Position numbers and translations under genes: made by a program
From: Narthecium ossifragum
Lineage: Eukaryota > Streptophyta > Magnoliopsida > Dioscoreales > Nartheciaceae
DNA length: 64,000 nucleotides
Reading direction: 5' to 3'
Assembly: GCA_963920575.1 (NCBI GenBank)
Contig: OY986973.1
Span: 22,053,851-22,117,850 of the forward strand
Notes under the pieces: generated by a model
Told to the model about the DNA's origin: nothing
The model's input: the letters and a program-made list of their open reading frames with translations, nothing else
Databases searched by the model: none
Shown here: positions 23,143-34,400 of the stretch, piece after piece
Numbering within the stretch: the first letter of the stretch is position 1
Layout of the letters: the number at the start of each line of letters is the position of its first letter

Positions 23143-23982
23143 GGGTGCGTCTATTTACACCGCCCAAATGCCTAAGGACACCGCCAGATCTAACTACACC
23201 GCAGGTTATTTTGAAATCCAACAGAAATGCTATCTACACCGCCTATTTTTTCCTACTCTCCCTTAACTACCCTTACAAATATTCGATTTTTAAAAACCGA
23301 ACCTTTGTTTTATGTTCGCTTTTTCAAACCCGAATATAAGTCGACTTTTAAAAAGCGAACATACTTTTACAAGTTCGATTTTTAAAAATCAGACATACAA
23401 CCGAATACTGCTTTGAATAGATCATAAGTTCGATTTTTAAAAACCGTACAGGTTCGATTTTTAAAAATCGAAACTAAAACAATACTTCGGTTTTTAAAAA
23501 CCAAACTATGTCGATGGGAAAGAAAAACGAGTACCAGAGCCGTCCGAGAGGCGTCTTCTCCAGAGGCGTCTTCTCCAGATGCTTCTTCTCCAGAGGCATT
23601 CCCTCCAACCACCGCGTTCCATAGCATCTTCTCTAGTTCGAGTACCTTCTCCCGTAAGTCTTCTCGGAGCTTCGCCTGGATTAGATGGATAGTGGAAGGT
23701 TGGGGAGGAAAACAATGTAGGGAGATGATGGAGCTTCGCCTGGATTAGATGGAGGTGGTGATGGAGGCGATGGGGACATTGTTCGTTAGGGCTTAGAGGA
23801 AAGGAGGTGATGGATCCATAGTTGTGTCCTTAGCAAAAACATGAAGAAAAAAGATGAAGAAAGACATTTGGTTATTTAAGATGGGTATTTAAGACATTGA
23901 TATGAAGGGTATTTTCGGTATTATCGAGAAAAAATTTTGGGCGGTGTCCTTAGTCATTTGGGCGGTGTAAATAGACGCACCC
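23143..23982. mobile_element. MULE-like non-autonomous element, 840 bp
   Basis: Terminal inverted repeats of 43 bp with one mismatch begin GGGTGCGTCTATTTACACCG at the left end and mirror it at the right end. The flanks are ATTGCCATA (23134-23142) and ATTGCCGTA (23983-23991), a 9-bp target duplication with one change. Unit 1 of the tandem duplication has the empty site (ATTGCCATATGCCAAC, about 20677), which proves insertion after the duplication. A 9-bp target site with long inverted ends fits Mutator-like elements. The interior holds seven TTCGATTTTTAAAAATCGAA-like palindromes and two copies of GAGCTTCGCCTGGATTAGAT. No transposase is encoded. Confidence 0.88.
23281..23506. repeat. Cluster of seven near-palindromes inside the MULE-like element
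   Basis: Seven imperfect copies of the palindrome TTCGATTTTTAAAAATCGAA start near 23281, 23314, 23340, 23372, 23428, 23452 and 23485, with irregular spacers. Each can fold on itself. They could be subterminal protein-binding sites, though only one side of the element carries them. Confidence 0.75.
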
Positions 23983-24227
23983 ATTGCCGTATGTCAACAA
24001 TCCTAACGAGTCACCACACGTTGGCTCATAGCGGACACCAACTCAGGTTGGCTATATATATATATAATAGTGTTCTAAATATCATCTACCAAAGAAGAAA
24101 ACCAAAATCTATCGAATCAATTACAATAAAAAAAGACGATATCTAACATTATTACCATAATATGGTATACATAATCGGAAAAAAAAAAGGTCACCTCAGG
24201 CTGCCTCATTTGCTATAATTCTCTCTC

Positions 24228-24235
24228 TATAAATA
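24228..24235 (+). promoter_or_regulatory. TATA box of defensin-like copy 2
   Basis: TATAAATA lies 47 bases before the ATG at 24282, after TCTCTCTC, in a typical core-promoter position. In copy 1 the matching text is TCTCTCTCAAATACAACC (about 20911-20928), which lacks the TAT and so has no TATA box. Confidence 0.65.
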
Positions 24236-24281
24236 CAACCGTCTCTCTCTCAATATCCTCGCACTGCACCCTCACAAAGAA

Positions 24282-24678
24282 ATGGAGTCCTCCAAGAAAC
24301 CAATCTTGATCATGGCTGCCTTCCTCTTCCTCCTCCTCCTCCTCCTCTCTCCTAAGATTCACTGTAAGTCACTCTCACACACTCTCCCTCTCTCTAGATC
24401 TCTCGTTGTGCATGCATGCATGGGTTTGCATGAAAGGTAGCTAACACGTAATAATTAACTTGACGTGCATGGGTATGGCTATGGCAGGTGGTGTGGTGCC
24501 GGAGGATGACGATGACTGCGTGTTCTTGGGGTCATGCATGAATAAAGCGGACTGCATCAAGCAGTGCTTCGCAAAGGGCTATCCCACCGACGGCGCCATC
24601 TGCGTGCCGGATCCCTCCGGCCACTCCCCCCGTCCTCTTTGCTGCTGCCTCGTTTATGGCCCTCCTGCTGCCACCTAG
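24282..24678 (+). CDS. Defensin-like secreted cysteine-rich peptide, copy 2
   Basis: Paralogue of the gene at 20970 from the tandem duplication. Exons 24282-24363 and 24488-24678 encode 90 residues: a signal peptide one residue longer (MAAF start of the hydrophobic core), then a mature part with the same nine Cys, C-x3-C, GxIC and CCC. Differences from copy 1 in the mature part are Glu to Val next to the first Cys (CGVV) and Asn to Pro before CCC (SPRP). Unlike copy 1 it has a canonical TATAAATA upstream, and the MULE-like element lies about 300 bp upstream. It is probably the better expressed copy, which is inference. Confidence 0.8.
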
Positions 24679-24980
24679 CCAGCCAGTTTATTAATATATA
24701 TGATCTATGTTGTAGCTTGAAGTATTAATTATGTCCGTGTTTTTGCTCTTAATCAAGAGATGATAATAATTAAACACGAGTCCTTGAGTTGAGCAACATT
24801 TCTGATTTTTTCGAGTTGAATAAATATATAAATATAGGATGGATGCATAGTTTCTCTAGCTGATCTTATAGATCAAAATGCTTTTTTTTAGAAAAAAATT
24901 ATTTGCTACTTGATGACCAAATATATAGCAGCATGGCAAGTTGGTAACCTTGACAACATAATAACATAATGAATCAGTTG

Positions 24981-25240
24981 CGTTCCTTCGTGAGATTTGA
25001 TCCCATATTTTTTATTTTACTTCTGTTACTTTTTTGTTTATCCCTCGAGAATGTAATGGGAGAGCGGATGGTATAGACGTTATGATGATTGCTTTGCCTG
25101 ATCAGAGTTTGATGGACTAGATGTTTTAGATAGTGTGATGTAAGTTGTACTATTAGCTAACTTTCGAGCTGAACTAATCAAACAAACAAACGAAAAAAAA
25201 CCTTGACAACATATCCTTTGAGGCTTGGAGGAATTTATTA
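24981..25240. other. Intergenic, no gene seen
   Basis: Unique AT-rich sequence after the duplication border. No coding pattern is visible. Confidence 0.45.
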
Positions 25241-25460
25241 GGTCTTTTTTTGTGATAAAATAAAATCAATTTACTCAGAGATCGAATTTTTTTCAGCACC
25301 GGTGATTGTTTTTTATTTGGTATCTTAAGTGGTGCCGAGGTGTACATCAAATCAAGATACCAAATAAAAACAATCACGAGTGCTGTAAAAAATTTGTTTC
25401 CATGCTGGCCAGATTCCAAATCCGAGCAATTGATTTTTTTTTTTTATCACAAAGGAAAGG
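25241..25460. repeat. Long imperfect inverted repeat (hairpin) of about 220 bp
   Basis: The left arm contains TTGTGATAAAATAAAATCAATT and GTGATTGTTTTTTATTTGG followed by TATCTT. The right arm contains the inverted forms AAGATACCAAATAAAAACAATCAC and AATTGATTTTTTTTTTTTATCACAA. The arms are about 90-100 nt and interrupted, around a loop near 25340-25360. It may be a foldback MITE or a hairpin RNA source; no flanking duplication was seen. Confidence 0.7.
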
Positions 25461-25775
25461 TTTATCAACTAATAATTAAATCAAATCAAATCAGAAACAC
25501 ATGCAGATTGATCTATATGATCATCAACAGGCGTAATTGCCATAATAGTTTCAGGAAAATTAAAACTCAACGATTCATGTCTATTTAACCTCTCATAAAA
25601 TCAAAAACACATGCAATACTTCAATTAAGCAACACTAACTAAATAACTAATATATATGAAATATTTGTATCTAGGATAAAAAGCCATGCTCATATTGATA
25701 TTAAGGATGTGTTTTGGTTACAGGAAGTGAGAGGATGGAAGTGAGTTACTTGGAAATCACTTCTCGATATGTTAA

Positions 25776-26153
25776 TCAACCTTATAAGGAGCAATAACGG
25801 TTAACCTGCATTAATTTATATCCCCTAAGTTTCTTTATATATATTCTCTAAGTTTGTTTTATAGAAACCTGCATTAATTCATATCAACCTAAGTTCTATT
25901 AATATTATCTTATGCACAAAGACTTATATATTTATATTTATTTTATATACGCTAAGTTAGACTTATAATATTTTATTTTATATTTTATTGGCTATGTTTT
26001 ATGGTGGCAGTGAACAAAAAACTATGACCAACCTTCGAACCCTGGACCACCTACGGGTCAACACAGCCGTCTAACCAGACAAACTATAGGGAGTTTGTTA
26101 AAATTTTATATTAACAAAACTAAAAACTGTGCCAGGGCACAGGTGAGTACTAG
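25776..26153 (+). mobile_element. Non-autonomous Helitron, single copy
   Basis: A third copy of the family at 7160-7894, now on the plus strand (378 bp). It starts TCAACCTTATAAGGAGCAAT and ends CTGTGCC-ag-GGCACAG hairpin, GTGAGTA, CTAG. The base before is A and the base after is T, the exact Helitron target. The strand shown is that of the element. Confidence 0.87.
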
Positions 26154-26410
26154 TGCTATATAAGGCTTAATTATGAGAAATTGTGAAAATAGTAACTATA
26201 TATCCCCGATCGAGCAAAGGGTTACTTGTAAAGTATGAGGAATTGTGATTTATAATAGCCTTATATATATATATATATATATATAAATATATAATTTGAC
26301 ATAGTTGGAATATACTAAACGTTTGTGAGATTATGAAAACACAATTATTTCCTTGACAACTATATTAGGAATAGTAAAGATAATGCACATGCCACGTGGT
26401 CATGTATATA

Positions 26411-26957
26411 TAGAGATGGCAAAATTGACCGCCCCACTGGATAACCGACCCGATCCGTACCGATGGGGACAGGTATGGTATAGATTTTTTACCCGTGGAT
26501 ACGGGTATGGTTTACAAATTTAAAATCCGCGCAGGTACGGGGCGGATTATGGTATTGGGTAATATCCGCCCCGCTATCCACCCCACGCCCGCCACTAAAT
26601 ATTGGTTTGGTGGATTTTAGAGAGTCTATTTTTGTAATAATACTCTAATAAAGACTAATTGTTGATGATTATTTGGTGGATCTAGATTTTAGAGACCGAA
26701 TGTTGATGATAGTTTGGTGGATTTAGATTTAGATTTTAGAGACTTAATGCTAATTAAATGGGTTTTTTTAGATTTTACGGATAACCGCGGGTTGCGGGTA
26801 ATATCCGCATACCCGCGGGGATGGTTATGGTCCGCGATCCCCATTATCCGCGCGGGGACAGGGCGGTGCGGGTATGGGCGGATGAGTGCAGGGACAGGGG
26901 CGGGGACGGGGACGGATATTCCAATATCCGCCCCGATCTGCCCCGTTGCCATCACTA
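26411..26957. mobile_element. hAT-type MITE, 547 bp
   Basis: The ends TAGAGATGGCAA and TTGCCATCACTA are inverted. The flanks are a perfect 8-bp duplication, TGTATATA (26403-26410 and 26958-26965), which fits hAT elements. The interior is rich in short words such as GCGGGGATGG and ATCCGC. Open frames inside are by-products. Confidence 0.85.
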
Positions 26958-26965
26958 TGTATATA

Positions 26966-27554
26966 AATCAGCAGCGCTCTATTAGGATACTTTAACTAAG
27001 GATAGTGTTTTAATTATAAGTTCATATATATCATACAGTTGCAATGTACATACTAATATAAGAGTAATTATATCATGAGTTGATATGCATATTCTCATGG
27101 AAGTAATTCCATGCAATAGTAAATCTCAGCCACCAGATCCTGCATAGATGGCTGAGATCAAATTATTCTCTCCCTTGGAAGTGTGACACTTGCTGCTTTT
27201 AGTTCACGTACAAACGAACCTTGAAAACTTTTTAAAACTAAAAAGGATCTAAAAGGGTCTGTATGAAAGTACATTGCTGATTGTTTTTCTTTTCTTTTCT
27301 TTTTTCTTTTTTTTTCCGAGGAGCTGATTACTTTTTTCTCGTGCCTAAGATATAATTGCATCTCCTATATATCCTTTAAATTAAATGGCTAGCTCTGATG
27401 GGATTTTAATATCACCGGATATGACAGAACCAACTTGTCATTTTATCCAAAAGAAAATAATCTAGATTGATAAGTGGCAGGATTCAAATACAATAAATGC
27501 AAAGGGTATATGCAAAAGGTTATGAGATATAGGATAAAGATTTACATACATGGT
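26966..27554. other. Intergenic, no gene seen
   Basis: AT-rich sequence with a pyrimidine-rich tract at about 27283-27316. No recognised gene or repeat. Confidence 0.45.
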
Positions 27555-27735
27555 CACGTAGAATATACATTACACATGTCCTCTAATCGATAGGTATATA
27601 CTGATTGATCGATTGAATAGATATTGTTTTACCGATGAATTATATCAATTAATCGATATATTCCTACCGATTCGAGGGCATGTGTAATATCCCTACTGAT
27701 TCAATGACATGTGCAATGTACAAACTCTATCTCAT
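27555..27735. repeat. Diverged palindromic TATCGGTA-family element
   Basis: This stretch begins with ACATTACACATGTC and ends with GACATGTGCAATGT, which are inverted. It contains ATCGATAGG, TACCGATGAAT and CCTACCGATTC, like the arrays at 8.4 and 48 kb but with decayed inner units. Confidence 0.5.
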
Positions 27736-28030
27736 GTAACCCGATCAGAGTCCATATATATATCCTAGAAACGGAGCATGCAATCTAATTAAACAATACG
27801 CACCGGACCTGCAGGAGTTACAAGGTCCTCAAGGTCATCGTTGATCTCCATGCAGCACCTGGATCCCAAAATGACAACGATCACAGCGGATCCAGGGATG
27901 GCTCCCAGGTATGGGGCAAGACTGAAGACAACATCGCTCAAACAGTGCAGGTCATCGAATTCCTTGCAGCCATGTACGCCAGCCATCCGAGCCTCCTCGC
28001 CGTCGAGCTGATCAACGAGCCTCTAGCGCC

Positions 28031-29141
28031 CCCAACTCGGATGCTAAACCAAGGTGGACCTGGGCAAAGAACGGAGCTTTCACGACGGCTTCCACTTACC
28101 AGAGATTAAAGCATTTGGATGGCAAACAGGGTACGGAAGATCAACTGGCATTGTGGCACAGCATCTGGCGGACCCTTGCTGGACCGCGCGTGTGTTTCTT
28201 TCTTTGGAAACTTCTGCATGGCAAGATCCCAACCAAGCTTGCGCTATGGAACCTATGCCTCCCCTGATCGCATGTGCCCCCATTGCGGCCTAGCTGATGA
28301 AACTGTCGACCATATCCTCTATGAATGCCACTTTGCCCAGGAGGTCTGGAACATAGCATTAATCGGCACCAACATCTATGTTGAAGAACTCAGCATGGAC
28401 ACATGCATCGATCTGCAATGTCGCCCCCGGAAGTCTGAGGACATCATTCATGCCAACTCCATGCTCTCTTATGGCCTATGGTGGCTTTGGAAAGACAAGT
28501 GCAGTCTTGGTGGCAGCAGAGGGCGGCCGCGGAGCTCACGACGTCGCCCATGTGATCAGATGGCAAAGCAGAGAGTTCCTCGCCGTTGAGAAGGCAGGGA
28601 GGAAACCCAGTAAGCCCCATGCTTGGTCTGGCATCAGAATCCAAACGGATGCTTCCCTCAACCCAATCACTGGCACTACAGGGCTTGGGGTCGTGAGCAT
28701 TGATGAAGAAGACGTGGTCTTTTTGTCCGATGGCACCAGAGGGTCAATTCCATCCTTGCGAGAGAGTTATATGCCATACTTGCAACCATCAAAACAGTGA
28801 ACCGGTGATGCTATCAGAAGATCCTCGTGGAGACTGACTCCTTGTTTGCGGTCCAATTGGTTGAAGAAAGTGCTCCATTACTAGAGATGTGCAGGGAGGT
28901 GGTGCAAGACATCTTATGGGAGTCCCGCCACCTCAGTGAATTCCATATTAGGTACATTCCTCGAGAAAAAAACAATCACGCTGATTGGATAGCACATCAT
29001 GCAAGCACACTCCATTCTATTTTTAATGACATAGAGGAGCCTAGGGGGTCTATCCATATTACTCCAGGTAATTATCACTGATGTAAGCCATAATACGGGT
29101 CTCTAGCCTTTGGGCTCAACTGGTAAAAAAAAAAAAAAAAA
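28031..29141 (+). mobile_element. 5'-truncated LINE inserted in the GH5 pseudogene
   Basis: About 1.1 kb. It encodes a zinc-binding RVT segment (RMCPHCGLADETVDHILYEC, near 28265-28330) and then an RNase H-like domain in shifted frames (IRIQTDASLN, VETDSL, FHIRYIPREKNNHADWIA). It ends CCTTTGGGCTCAACTGGT plus a 17-base poly-A (29125-29141). The flanks are GCCTCTAGCGCC (28019-28030) and GCCTCTGGCGCC (29142-29153), a 12-bp target duplication with one change, lying in the GH5 codons for PLAP. Confidence 0.9.
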
Positions 29142-29333
29142 GCCTCTGGCGCCTGGGGTGACCCTGGACAGCCTAGCCTGACCAAGTACTACAGGGTGGC
29201 TACTCTGCGGTGCGCAGGCACACCTCGGCCGCCTACGTGATCATGTCGTCGAACCGGCTGGCCATCCCCGACGTCACGGAGCTTCTTCAGTTCGCGAGTG
29301 GATTCCAGGGCTCGGTGGTCGACGTGCACTACT

Positions 29334-30593
29334 TGTTAGCCAAAATAATGGCTAAATCATTAAATGACGGACACGTAAGCAAAAGGCAATGACTAAATGG
29401 AAGATAACTATATAATCTTATCGACCAGATGAAACATATCGACCAAATGAACGATAGAATCTATCGACTAAATGGACGATAAAATATCGACCAAATGAAC
29501 GATGGAATCTATCGACCAAATGGACGATGGAATTCTAACCAAATGGACGATATCGTCCATATGGCACCATCATTTAAAGGACTATGGACGATAATCGCCC
29601 AAAAGTCACAATTGGACATGTTACCAAATATCATCGTCCAAAAGCAATTAACACGTGTGCCAAATATGGTTAAAAAACACATGCATGTATGACATGGACA
29701 AGAAACGATAAGTAAGCCAGCGTGATCGTGACGTATGCAACGAACGAGCATCGACCACGTGTACTCTCCAAACCAGACACGAACGTGGGAGAAGCTGTTA
29801 CGGAGCAGTTCGCACACGATCTCCTCCTTCCACGCCATCAACCCTCAAGGCGGAGCAGTTATTCCTTAGTATAAATAGCTTCTCTTCTCCACTGTAACCC
29901 CCCCCCCCCCCCCCCCCCCCCCGACAACTTGCAACCTGCTCTTAAGCATGGCTTTCGTTTCTTATGTACCTGTAAGTTGATTAATAAAGCTTTCAGTTTG
30001 ATTAATGGAGTCTTTTACTGCTTTCTTAGCATAATCTCGATAATGTAGTAGTTTTAATCGTCTTCTCCTTTTTTGTTTCTGTTTTATAGTTCTAGATTAA
30101 TGGGTTTCTTTCCGTTTCCGCTTTCTGTCCATTTCAGTTTCATAGTTTAATTAAGTTAAATTAGTTTAATGTTTACTGTTTCTTTTCATTATGATCATAG
30201 GAGTATTGTAAGATTAATTTAGGTTTTATCAGTCTTCTTTTACGCTTTCTGTTCTTTAAGATTTCTTTACTGTTTTCCATTAGAATAAGTTACTGCTTTC
30301 TTAGATTAAGTTAATTAAATAGGTTTAATTGCATTTTTTGAATTTAGTAATTTAGATTGATCTTTATGCTTTATTTAATTCCGTAATCTTAGACAATTTA
30401 AAGCTTTTCTTAGGTTAATCTTGATAATTAGATTATTTAATTAAGTCTAATCTAGATTTTCATATTACTTGACATCTCTGGTTCGTTAATTCGAAAGAGC
30501 AGAACTCAACTACAATCATCTGATATTTAAGTGTGGAATAGGATTTTGACTTTGACTATTTGACCGGTCAACGGTTAGATTTCCTCTCTAACA
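29334..30593 (+). mobile_element. Solo LTR (1260 bp) inserted in the GH5 pseudogene
   Basis: Starts TGTTAGCC and ends CTCTAACA, flanked by perfect 5-bp duplications CTACT (29329-29333 and 30594-30598). TATAAATA at 29870-29877, a poly-C run at about 29898-29922 and AATAAA near 29982 fit the U3-R part. The U3 has repeated units like ATCGACCAAATGGACGAT (29424-29560). No coding sequence is present. The insertion split the GH5 codons for VDVHYY. Confidence 0.88.
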
Positions 30594-30735
30594 CTACTAC
30601 AAAGTACAATCTCTACTCTTCCATGTTCAACAGCATGACTGTGCAGCAGAACATCGACTAGATCTACAACCAGCTGGGCCAATCAATTGGGCACCACCAT
30701 GACCAGCTGGGCCAACGGACCTCCCATTTTCGTAG

Positions 30736-31462
30736 GTAATAACAATTTACTTATTAATTTCCATACTAAAATTGATGAATGTGAGATCGATCTCTAAATT
30801 TAAGAATTAATGTTCCTAGCTACTGATGTACACTACTGTATGAGAGTGGTTCTGGAGAATGGGATGTGCATAGATTTCAGACCAGATTTTAATAAAAAGC
30901 ATAGATTTCTCCGACCATTAAGAACCTGTGTCCAACACTAATAAGAAAGCCCTTCATTAAAATCCTGTTATCGCCATAAGAACAGATCAAGGCCCAAAGT
31001 TTAGTGTTTCAGGTAAGCAAAATCATCAGAACACTGCTGAATTCTTCATAGGTTGAGCGAGCCATGGGTGAACAAAAAGAGTAATACACAGCATAACGCA
31101 AGCTTGAATCGAAATCTCATGCGAAAGCATTGCATCACAATACATGAGTTAAATCACTGGGCAATAAGGATTCCTCTAAAATACTATACAAGAGTACCAA
31201 CAATGATGGCTATCTCGAAAAACAAGCATCATCAGATTTCCTATAATAAAGGAAAAATGCATGTGGTTCCCATTCAATGAACATATGTTGAGGTTAATCT
31301 TCATAAATAGAATAGGTGGAACTCTTCACACTAATGGCAACTGATGTGTGTAGCCTGATTAAATAAGTAAATCAGAGGATTTCTGCTGATCACTGGAAGG
31401 ATCAAATATGGTCTTTCGGGAATTCTGGAATTGGTCACGTGCAAATGTCATCTAAATCATCA
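30736..31462. other. Intron relic of GH5 and 3' flank of the ceramide synthase
   Basis: GTAATAAC at 30736 is the former GH5 donor. No later GH5 exon is seen. The rest is probably 3' UTR of the minus-strand ceramide synthase. Confidence 0.45.
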
Positions 31463-34400
31463 TCAATCTTCATGCTCGCCTTCATCCTCAGAATCTGCAA
31501 TCAAAATTAAGATGCATTTCAGATAGCATGAACTAATCGAAGAACAAGTCCTTATGTGTCTACTGTAAGCTTCAAGGACATTATAGTCGAATAGCAAAAG
31601 CTCTGAAATCCCATTCTTAAGCTTACAGCAACTTTGTAAAAACATCTAATGCTAATATATCATCGCTTATCCATTATCTTGGCATGTGTTTTCATCCTCT
31701 CTACACTCTTTAAGCCATTAAGGAAAATGATGGAACATACCAGATCGAACATCATCATCAATTTTGCCTCTCGCTTGGATTCCTCTCAGGAGCATCCGGT
31801 AAATTAATACCCACCAATAAATGTGAAGGACAAGCAATGAAATCAAAAGCGTATTAAATATGTAATAGTAGATAGGTCCTTCCACCTTGTGCTTCTCCTT
31901 GTCTAAAGTTAAAGCCACCTCGTAACTGCCAGAAATGGAATGAAAGTAAAAGGTCAGAAACAACCGCTGCTTCTCTTAGATCATCTGGATGAAAATTGTA
32001 CCACAAACAAAATCCCATACAAGGGGTTTACAAAAACACCTACTGAAATAACATCTCTATTAAATTTAAAGGGCTGCAATGTTAATGATAGTTATATAGT
32101 CGAGAAAAATAATCTTCTTTTGCCTGTGATATGTATACACACCCTAGGAGGTAAATACACAAGTAATTCACACGCTTTGATACTAAGCAGGTTCTGCATG
32201 GGAGACTACAACCATAGGCCCATGCAATCGTGCATTTCACACTTCACCCTTTTAAGGAGCTAAATACACAAGTGATTCACATACGTTGAAACTAAGCAGA
32301 TTCCACATGTAAGACTATACCCTCAGGCCTAATACGTCATCTTGACTCTAGCCTCCCTACTGTCTTTCAAAACCATATTCTTGATAGTGCTAATATGAAA
32401 GGACGGTAAGGAAGTCCATATATCACATCAGAAAGTGTCTATTTTGTACACATAGCTAAACGAAATAGGTTATAGTCATTGCTATAACAAGAAATTATAT
32501 ATCACATTCTGTCTCTATCCAATAAGCTTATGAGAAATAAGGGTCAGAATAACCATGCTAGTATATGTTTCTAACAGCAATGTAACAAAAGGAACCTTCG
32601 CAAAATCACTGAATGCAATAATCTCCTGGAAGTTAACTTAGAAAGACCATCATATTCCATGAAACTTTCAGGGCAGATGAGAGAGAATACAAGAATAAGA
32701 ATTCAACTAGAGAAATAAATAATTTACCTTGTACTCCGAATGACCCAGAAAGGGAAGCATACGAGGCGAAATATAAACCATGAAGCAGCGAAAAGTAGAA
32801 ACATAATTGTAGCGAGCCACTCAACGCCACAATACTTGGACATCTTTCCTGCCTCTAAAAACACATCACATGAATCGTGGATGGCCAAAACGATCGAACC
32901 AACACGAGCAAATCTGCTCATAGAAAATGACAAAAGTCTATAAGAGCTGGCATAAACAACATGTATTCTAGCAAGTACCAAAAAGTCACAATAAGGAGAT
33001 TTAAATGAAACAAAGGGGCATTGATTGACAGCAACAATTGATGTTTAAGCTAGAATAAACATAATATTTATAATGTTATTTAGTCCTGTATCTCTAGACA
33101 AAATATTTTTGTATATATAACATGTAAAAATATTTACACAATGTACTTTTATACATAACCCAGCCATGTCATGTCCTAAATTTTATGAAATCACTGCATC
33201 GGCGTGTTTGTATTGTGCTGTTTTCCTGTCGTATGTCCACGTCTGTGTTTCCTAGCAATCTTAGCTGCAAAAGTGAACTAGAATCTAGACAGAAAAAGAG
33301 CGAGATTAATCTCAATAGCTATTGATTGATGGACATTGCAATCAAGTCCAATTCAATAAAATCCGAGTCAGTTGAATACAAACCTGAAGATGTAAGACAG
33401 AACAATGAGAATAGCAGTCGCCACATGATGAGACATTGACACAGCCCAGTCTGCCCTCCTTGTTTCCCAAAATAACAATGCAAAGATAGAGTACGCGTAA
33501 AATCCAGCAGCATACATATACACAGCCTTAAGCTTCAACCTGACGATTAAACAAAAAATAGTTTAGCATATTCCATTCGCTAAAAAGCTCATAAAAAATG
33601 CGCTAGCAAAAACATAGTGGAGGTTCATACATACTTCAGTTTCTGGTCAGGCCATACTTGGTCTCCTGGGCCTACCCAAAAGTGGCGTGTATTTGTAAAC
33701 CATGGCTCATCATGTGTTACATATAGATGAAGGCACTCTGCAGACAAAAAAAAAGCACACTTCCATGCTGATTCCTTGAACTTATTAACTTTTCTTCTCC
33801 TCTCCCTCGTTTCAACATCAAGCTTCTCATGCCCCTTTCCAAGGACAAGTCGCCTTCCCGCCTTCTGCAAAAGCAATAAACAGGGTTCAACTTAATTGCA
33901 GCTTTAAAAAAAAAAAATCATTCAGCCTAAAGAAAGTGAACGTTGAAAGCATCATCTTGCTCAGTAATACACGAATAGTGCCATGGGACATGCTAGACGG
34001 CCCTGATTAAGTGCCTAAGATGTTCTAAAAATTTCTGCTGAAGATTGAATAAGTTTGGTTGTCAAACATAACTTCAAGGACTAGTAAATACCATAAAGCT
34101 TGTGACGATAATCATTTGTAAAATAAAACAGGTCTCAAATGCTTTTAAAAGGTTTTGTCCCAATATTCTGGTTCAACTCTTATGGCCCGTTTGGTTCGCT
34201 GCATAAAGGATGTATAAAAACAATATTATAAGTGTCATAGTAATATGGTGTTTGATGCGCCAGTGGATGGTATACGTCTAATATGGTGAGGTACTTTAAG
34301 ACATTCGATGCTGTATAATTCTATACCACCTTTGAGTTGGTATAAATTTGTACAAACCTCGTCGTATTATTTATTTTGTCAACAATACCATAATTGCTCT

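Larger units (their letters stand above)
21666..24980 (+). repeat. Tandem duplication unit 2, with an inserted MULE-like element
   Basis: Second copy of the unit starting at 19185. It spans from the AGTTG junction (21666) to the last AGTTG (24976-24980), after which unique sequence starts at CGTTCCTTCG. It is about 830 bp longer than unit 1, because an 840-bp element and its 9-bp target duplication sit at 23143-23991, offset by small deletions elsewhere. Confidence 0.9.
27815..30735 (+). pseudogene. GH5 beta-glucanase pseudogene exon split by two insertions
   Basis: Relic of a plant glycoside hydrolase family 5 gene (exo-beta-1,3-glucanase-like, cell-wall glucan hydrolysis). Fragment 1 (27815-28030), after acceptor CCTGCAG, reads VIVDLHAAPGSQNDNDHSG and VELINEPLAP, which includes the catalytic acid/base Glu of the NEP motif. 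Fragment 2 (29142-29333) resumes at PLAPGVTLDSL and contains AAYVIMSSNRL and VVDVHY. It has a 5-bp AGCCT duplication (29170-29179) and a 1-bp loss that break the frame. Fragment 3 (30594-30735) continues TVQQNID, then an in-frame TAG (30659-30661) and more frame loss, and ends at a splice donor. A LINE (28031-29141) and a solo LTR (29334-30593) split the exon. Other exons were not found nearby. The gene is dead. Confidence 0.88.

Noticed and set aside
26689..26995. Open frames rich in Pro/Ile or Gly/Thr at 26.7-27.0 kb
   Set aside because: They lie inside the GCGGGG-rich arm of a hAT MITE with a perfect target duplication.
28054..29081. Several overlapping open frames in 28.0-29.1 kb as separate genes
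   Set aside because: They are frames or antisense shadows of one decayed LINE with zinc-binding and RNase H segments.
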